NCBI GenBank assembly: GCA_028565635.1
Contig: JAOXYB010052201.1
Location: 1-11,565 of the forward strand
Direction of reading: 5' to 3'
From: Phoronis ovalis
Taxonomy: Eukaryota; Phoronida; Phoronidae
Length of the DNA stretch: 11,565 nucleotides
Positions 8,446-11,565 of this stretch are shown piece after piece. Numbering within the stretch: position 1 is the stretch's first letter; the number at the start of each line of letters is the position of its first letter. Below the pieces are notes generated by a model. It had not been told where the DNA came from. It ran no database searches and saw only the letters and a program-made list of their open reading frames with translations. Position numbers and translations under genes: made by a program.

Positions 8446-9087
8446 ACCAATAACTAACTTGAGTGCCCCCCACGGGGTTTTCATTTCATTTAACTATTCA
8501 AAATTTAACAGTATTTTTTTTATTTTTGATAATGTCGTGCCCCTACACTTCTTCACTCAGAAGTGTTTTTTTGAAATAGATTTACTGTCCTTACAATATT
8601 GTCCTGCTTCATTAGAATTTTTAATTATTGTGTAAATATTAAAATGTGATTTGATTTAGGGATGTATAAACAACAAAACTCAATTCGTGATAGTTAAATT
8701 TAGCCATACCAGGAAATAAATCGCCTATAGATGCATAACACGTTTCATATAAAAAATTACCCTTTACGTCTAGCAATACGTAAGGACATATTTCTCTAGG
8801 TTTTTTGTTTTATGGCTACTAGCTCTATTTATGATACTAAATGTTTACATTTAGACTAATAGTACATCTAAGTAGATACATCCAGTTTACTACTTTATTT
8901 CGTTCGATACGTCATCTACCGTTTCTCTAACCCCATGTAAGAGGGAAACAGAGGTCATGTTTATAAGCTTTTTACAAAATTAGAAGGATCTGGGAATCAG
9001 TCCCGGGAATCAGTTCAGATACATCGTAGGGGATACGAGCATTAACTCATACCTCCATCTAGGAACATCTGAGTGAGAAAAGACCAC

Positions 9088-9093
<6 letters not shown>
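8446..9093. other. Presumed receptor intron, nothing recognised
   Basis: The only structure seen is a 10-bp direct repeat, GGGAATCAGT, at 8992-9001 and 9005-9014. Confidence 0.5.
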
Positions 9094-9134
<41 letters not shown>

Positions 9135-9145
9135 AACTAACTAAC
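9094..9145. repeat. CT dinucleotide microsatellite followed by TAAC repeats
   Basis: An uninterrupted TC/CT run occupies 9094-9132. Two further T bases follow, then three TAAC units at 9134-9145. This is a simple repeat, probably length-polymorphic. Confidence 0.95.
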
Positions 9146-9967
9146 TATACTAAGATTTAAAAAATTATTTTACGACGCTTTTTTATTGCGTTAAATTTTA
9201 AAAACATAGAAATAATAATATTCAGATTACAGAAAGCGTGGTTTCGGAATTTATTTATTTAAACGTAAATGTAATGGCAATTAAAGAAGATGTTGTTATT
9301 TAGATGTTTTATTACTACACTTTACTATATGAACTATTCCAGCCTTCCAAGTTAAACACTTGATAGCATGTAAAGTGATTATTGACATGTTATATTTCCT
9401 TGCTGTACAATTAAGAAATATCATAGAATAGAAAAATTGTTTGTTGACATGTGTAACCGCAGTGATCAATAAGCTTAGCTTGTGTTGGACAATGAATGCA
9501 TGTCATTGTGCTCTTTGATGCTACGTTGTTATATCTAGTACCACGCAGTAATAGCCACACAAAAATTACATTCACGGATTACAATATGTAAAGCGATAGT
9601 ACATACAATATACATACATGTACATTGTACGCTTTGTTATATTTTGTAGGATTTCCTGTTAAAAACACTTTTTGCGTTACAAGTTCTTATGATTTTTAAT
9701 TTTTAAAGGTGATAAATGCGAGATAAATGTCGCCACAGCTCAGAAACTTTATTTTTAGTGAAATAAATTATGATCAGGAACGTAATGCTCTGTAATAACA
9801 AACTTCCTGGATGTTAAAGAGACAAAAATGTACTAGACCTATGAAAATTATGCATTACTGAAAGAAAAACCCGGACATGATTCTGGAAAAATCAAAAGGA
9901 CATGCATCATTGGACACCCTGTTTAACGTTTAATATAGAGTTGTGAACTGCATCTTTTCTTTGAATT
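9146..9967. other. Presumed receptor intron, nothing recognised
   Basis: AT-rich sequence without exon-like frames or repeats beyond one TACATGTA octamer at 9615-9622. Confidence 0.5.
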
Positions 9968-10042
9968 GTAATCCGTAATATATGGCTTTTAAGCTTAAAG
10001 TTTCAAAAATGTTAAACTAAAAAACCATATATTGTGGATTAC
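9968..10042 (+). ncRNA. Precursor-like RNA hairpin or short inverted repeat
   Basis: 9968-9985 pairs with 10025-10042 over 18 bp with no mismatch when two G-U pairs are allowed. After one C-A mismatch the helix continues with U-A pairs to about 9990. A further AGTTT/AAACT helix can form within the loop. Total length is about 75 nt, the size of an animal microRNA precursor. The two wobble pairs form only in plus-strand RNA. A decayed short inverted-repeat element would look the same, so this is a candidate only. Confidence 0.3.
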
Positions 10043-10139
10043 GTTCGGGGGAGTGCAAATACAGCGCTGTGTGATTTCAGATAACTGAAATAGATATCAA
10101 ATTATTCTAAAATATTATTTGCTTAAAAATTAAATCTCC

Positions 10140-10194
10140 TTTGAATTTAAGGGAGCAAAATTGGCTTCTCTACATAATTTTGCTTTGAATTTAA
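10140..10194. repeat. Direct repeats enclosing a small hairpin
   Basis: TTTGAATTTAA occurs at 10140-10150 and 10184-10194. Between them AGCAAAATT (10154-10162) and AATTTTGCT (10176-10184) form a 9-bp stem with a 13-nt loop. In AT-rich DNA this could be chance. Confidence 0.35.
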
Positions 10195-11565
10195 AAAGAA
10201 AACAACTGGCTTTAGGTTAACACAGCCAAATATAACATAAATAACGCACAAACATATGTACCACATATACATTAAGCTCAGTTCATTACATAGAAACTGT
10301 GTATTAGTATTAACTACAATAAATTTATAAAATCAGATTAATGTTTCTAACGATTGATGTCAGTCTATCTTTAATTATAAAAACATGTGAGTATTATTTT
10401 AAAGAGAACATGGAGTTCATAATTTCTGAGTTAACAAGCACTTAATACCTGTTTCGTACTTATAATTTTATGGTAATAATCATTTGATGCAAAGGATTTT
10501 TGAAATGGTTCCAGTAAATTCCAAACTGCATGAAATTCCAGTGGGAGCTCTCAACATTTCTCTAGCTTTAATTTATATTGTACACCCCGTGGTTTTCGTT
10601 GTTGTAATGCTTTCTTGTACTGTATTGACCCTCGAGTGATATGATCCAGAAATTTAATGAGAGCTAACCTACCATGCGAAGTAACGAACATTTCATATGT
10701 TTAAAAAATAATGACTGCAGTCTTAGATTAATTTGCAGTCTTAGATTATAATTATATTACAAATTTCTTCAATGTCAGCCAGTGTGTATGTTTTAGAAAT
10801 TTTGCACGTTTATAATTACACATTCAGTCATTTAAATTACGGTGTTTGTAGGTATAGTCATAATTACTAAAAAAAATTACCCTACCAACATTTCCTTTCT
10901 ATAAAATTATTGCAATTGGTCAAACAAATTCACTGCATGAACAACAGAACAGAGACACGAACAGTTACGGGAAAGGAGTTGTGTCTACAATTGTGCGAAT
11001 TATCATCAGTCACCATTACCTGAAATTACTACGATAGAGCTGCCATTTTAAAAATTCGTGCGATATATTTTAGATATTCATATGATATATTTCTAGATCT
11101 CTCTAATCTTCTATACTCATTTATTTCTTTGCATGTCACATTGTCTCTTGAGTTAGGTATTATAAGGATTGGATCGCCAGCCCTGGAGGCATAGTGGGGG
11201 AATAATATAGATACTGTACGACAGGTAGTAATCCAGCAGTCGACTCGATCCATTTTAAAAGATACATGTATCAAAGTAATAACTTGCTAAAATAAATAAT
11301 AGTTTTATGTATACAAATTGGCGGATAAAATAACCTACATGTTTTATTGCAGTTAAAAAACAAATTTATAAAAAAAATTGACTTCTAATTTTGAAGGTTG
11401 GTAACAAACCAGTTTTAAAATTCTTCAATGCCAATTTGTAAAAAGTCAAAATTTTAACCCGGGCTCATTAGGCTGTAGATTTTTTTTGTGAGATGCGTTA
11501 CTTTGTATACATTTTACGAAAGACAGCTTTATGTGTATGTTACTATATCTGCATCACAATATATA
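10195..11565. other. Presumed receptor intron or intergenic, nothing firm
   Basis: An 81-codon minus-strand open frame at 11274-11029 has no recognisable domain. TACAAATTGGC (11312-11322) and its complement GCCAATTTGTA (11430-11440) form an 11-bp inverted repeat. No receptor exon was recognised. Confidence 0.45.
10716..10748. repeat. Two-copy 18-bp tandem duplication
   Basis: TGCAGTCTTAGATTA is repeated exactly at 10716-10730 and 10734-10748 with ATT between, giving an 18-bp period. It is a recent small duplication with no apparent function. Confidence 0.85.

Noticed and set aside
8249-8635. 128-codon open frame
   Set aside because: Its 5' half lies in the 30-bp tandem repeat array, and the rest is AT-rich without any domain.
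11029-11274. 81-codon minus-strand open frame as a gene or receptor exon
   Set aside because: No recognisable domain, no TM pattern fitting the receptor and no convincing splice context. Frames of this length occur by chance.
6420-11565. Upstream receptor exons (TM1-TM5) in the presumed intron
   Set aside because: I looked on the minus strand for the TM3 aromatic-basic motif and other conserved receptor stretches and saw none. Very short exons could be missed by eye.

Overview
The window is animal nuclear DNA: AT-rich (GC roughly one third by eye), intron-containing, mostly non-coding, with GT-AG splice sites, a CT microsatellite and several small repeats. The receptor exon and general texture suggest a lophotrochozoan, most likely a bivalve mollusc. 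That assignment is inference. Nothing bacterial (operons, Shine-Dalgarno sites, CRISPR) is present.

Two protein-coding loci are supported, and they converge. On the plus strand, positions 2571-4449 hold a three-exon gene (2571-2782, 4001-4093, 4332-4449) for a 140-residue secreted protein. It has a signal peptide, 14 cysteines and an internal repeat built on Ile-Cys-x-x-Cys. I do not recognise the family, and it is the best candidate here for something undescribed. Both introns are phase 2 and the frame stays open through all three exons. The repeat match continues across the exon 2/3 junction, which supports the splicing independently of the splice signals. Intron 1 carries a 454-bp non-autonomous DNA transposon (3263-3716) with 46-bp degenerate terminal inverted repeats and an exact 8-bp target duplication.

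On the minus strand, 6400-5910 is the last coding exon of a rhodopsin-class neuropeptide receptor (TM6, TM7, helix 8, C-tail) of the neuromedin-U/pyrokinin/CAPA type. Its earlier exons are not visible and probably lie beyond the right edge, after an intron of more than 5 kb. Its presumed 3' UTR contains a degenerate TTCAC-rich repeat and a possible poly(A) signal at 5509-5504.

The rest is intergenic or intronic. Positions 1-170 hold a Penelope-like, possibly decayed hammerhead motif next to a 52-bp palindrome. Positions 600-850 hold a diffuse repeat. A roughly 30-bp tandem repeat at 8112-8445 is bounded by inverted motifs. There is a CT microsatellite at 9094-9133 and a precursor-like hairpin at 9968-10042. 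The two genes have no demonstrated functional link. A secreted peptide beside a peptide receptor invites the question, but adjacency is not evidence of pairing.
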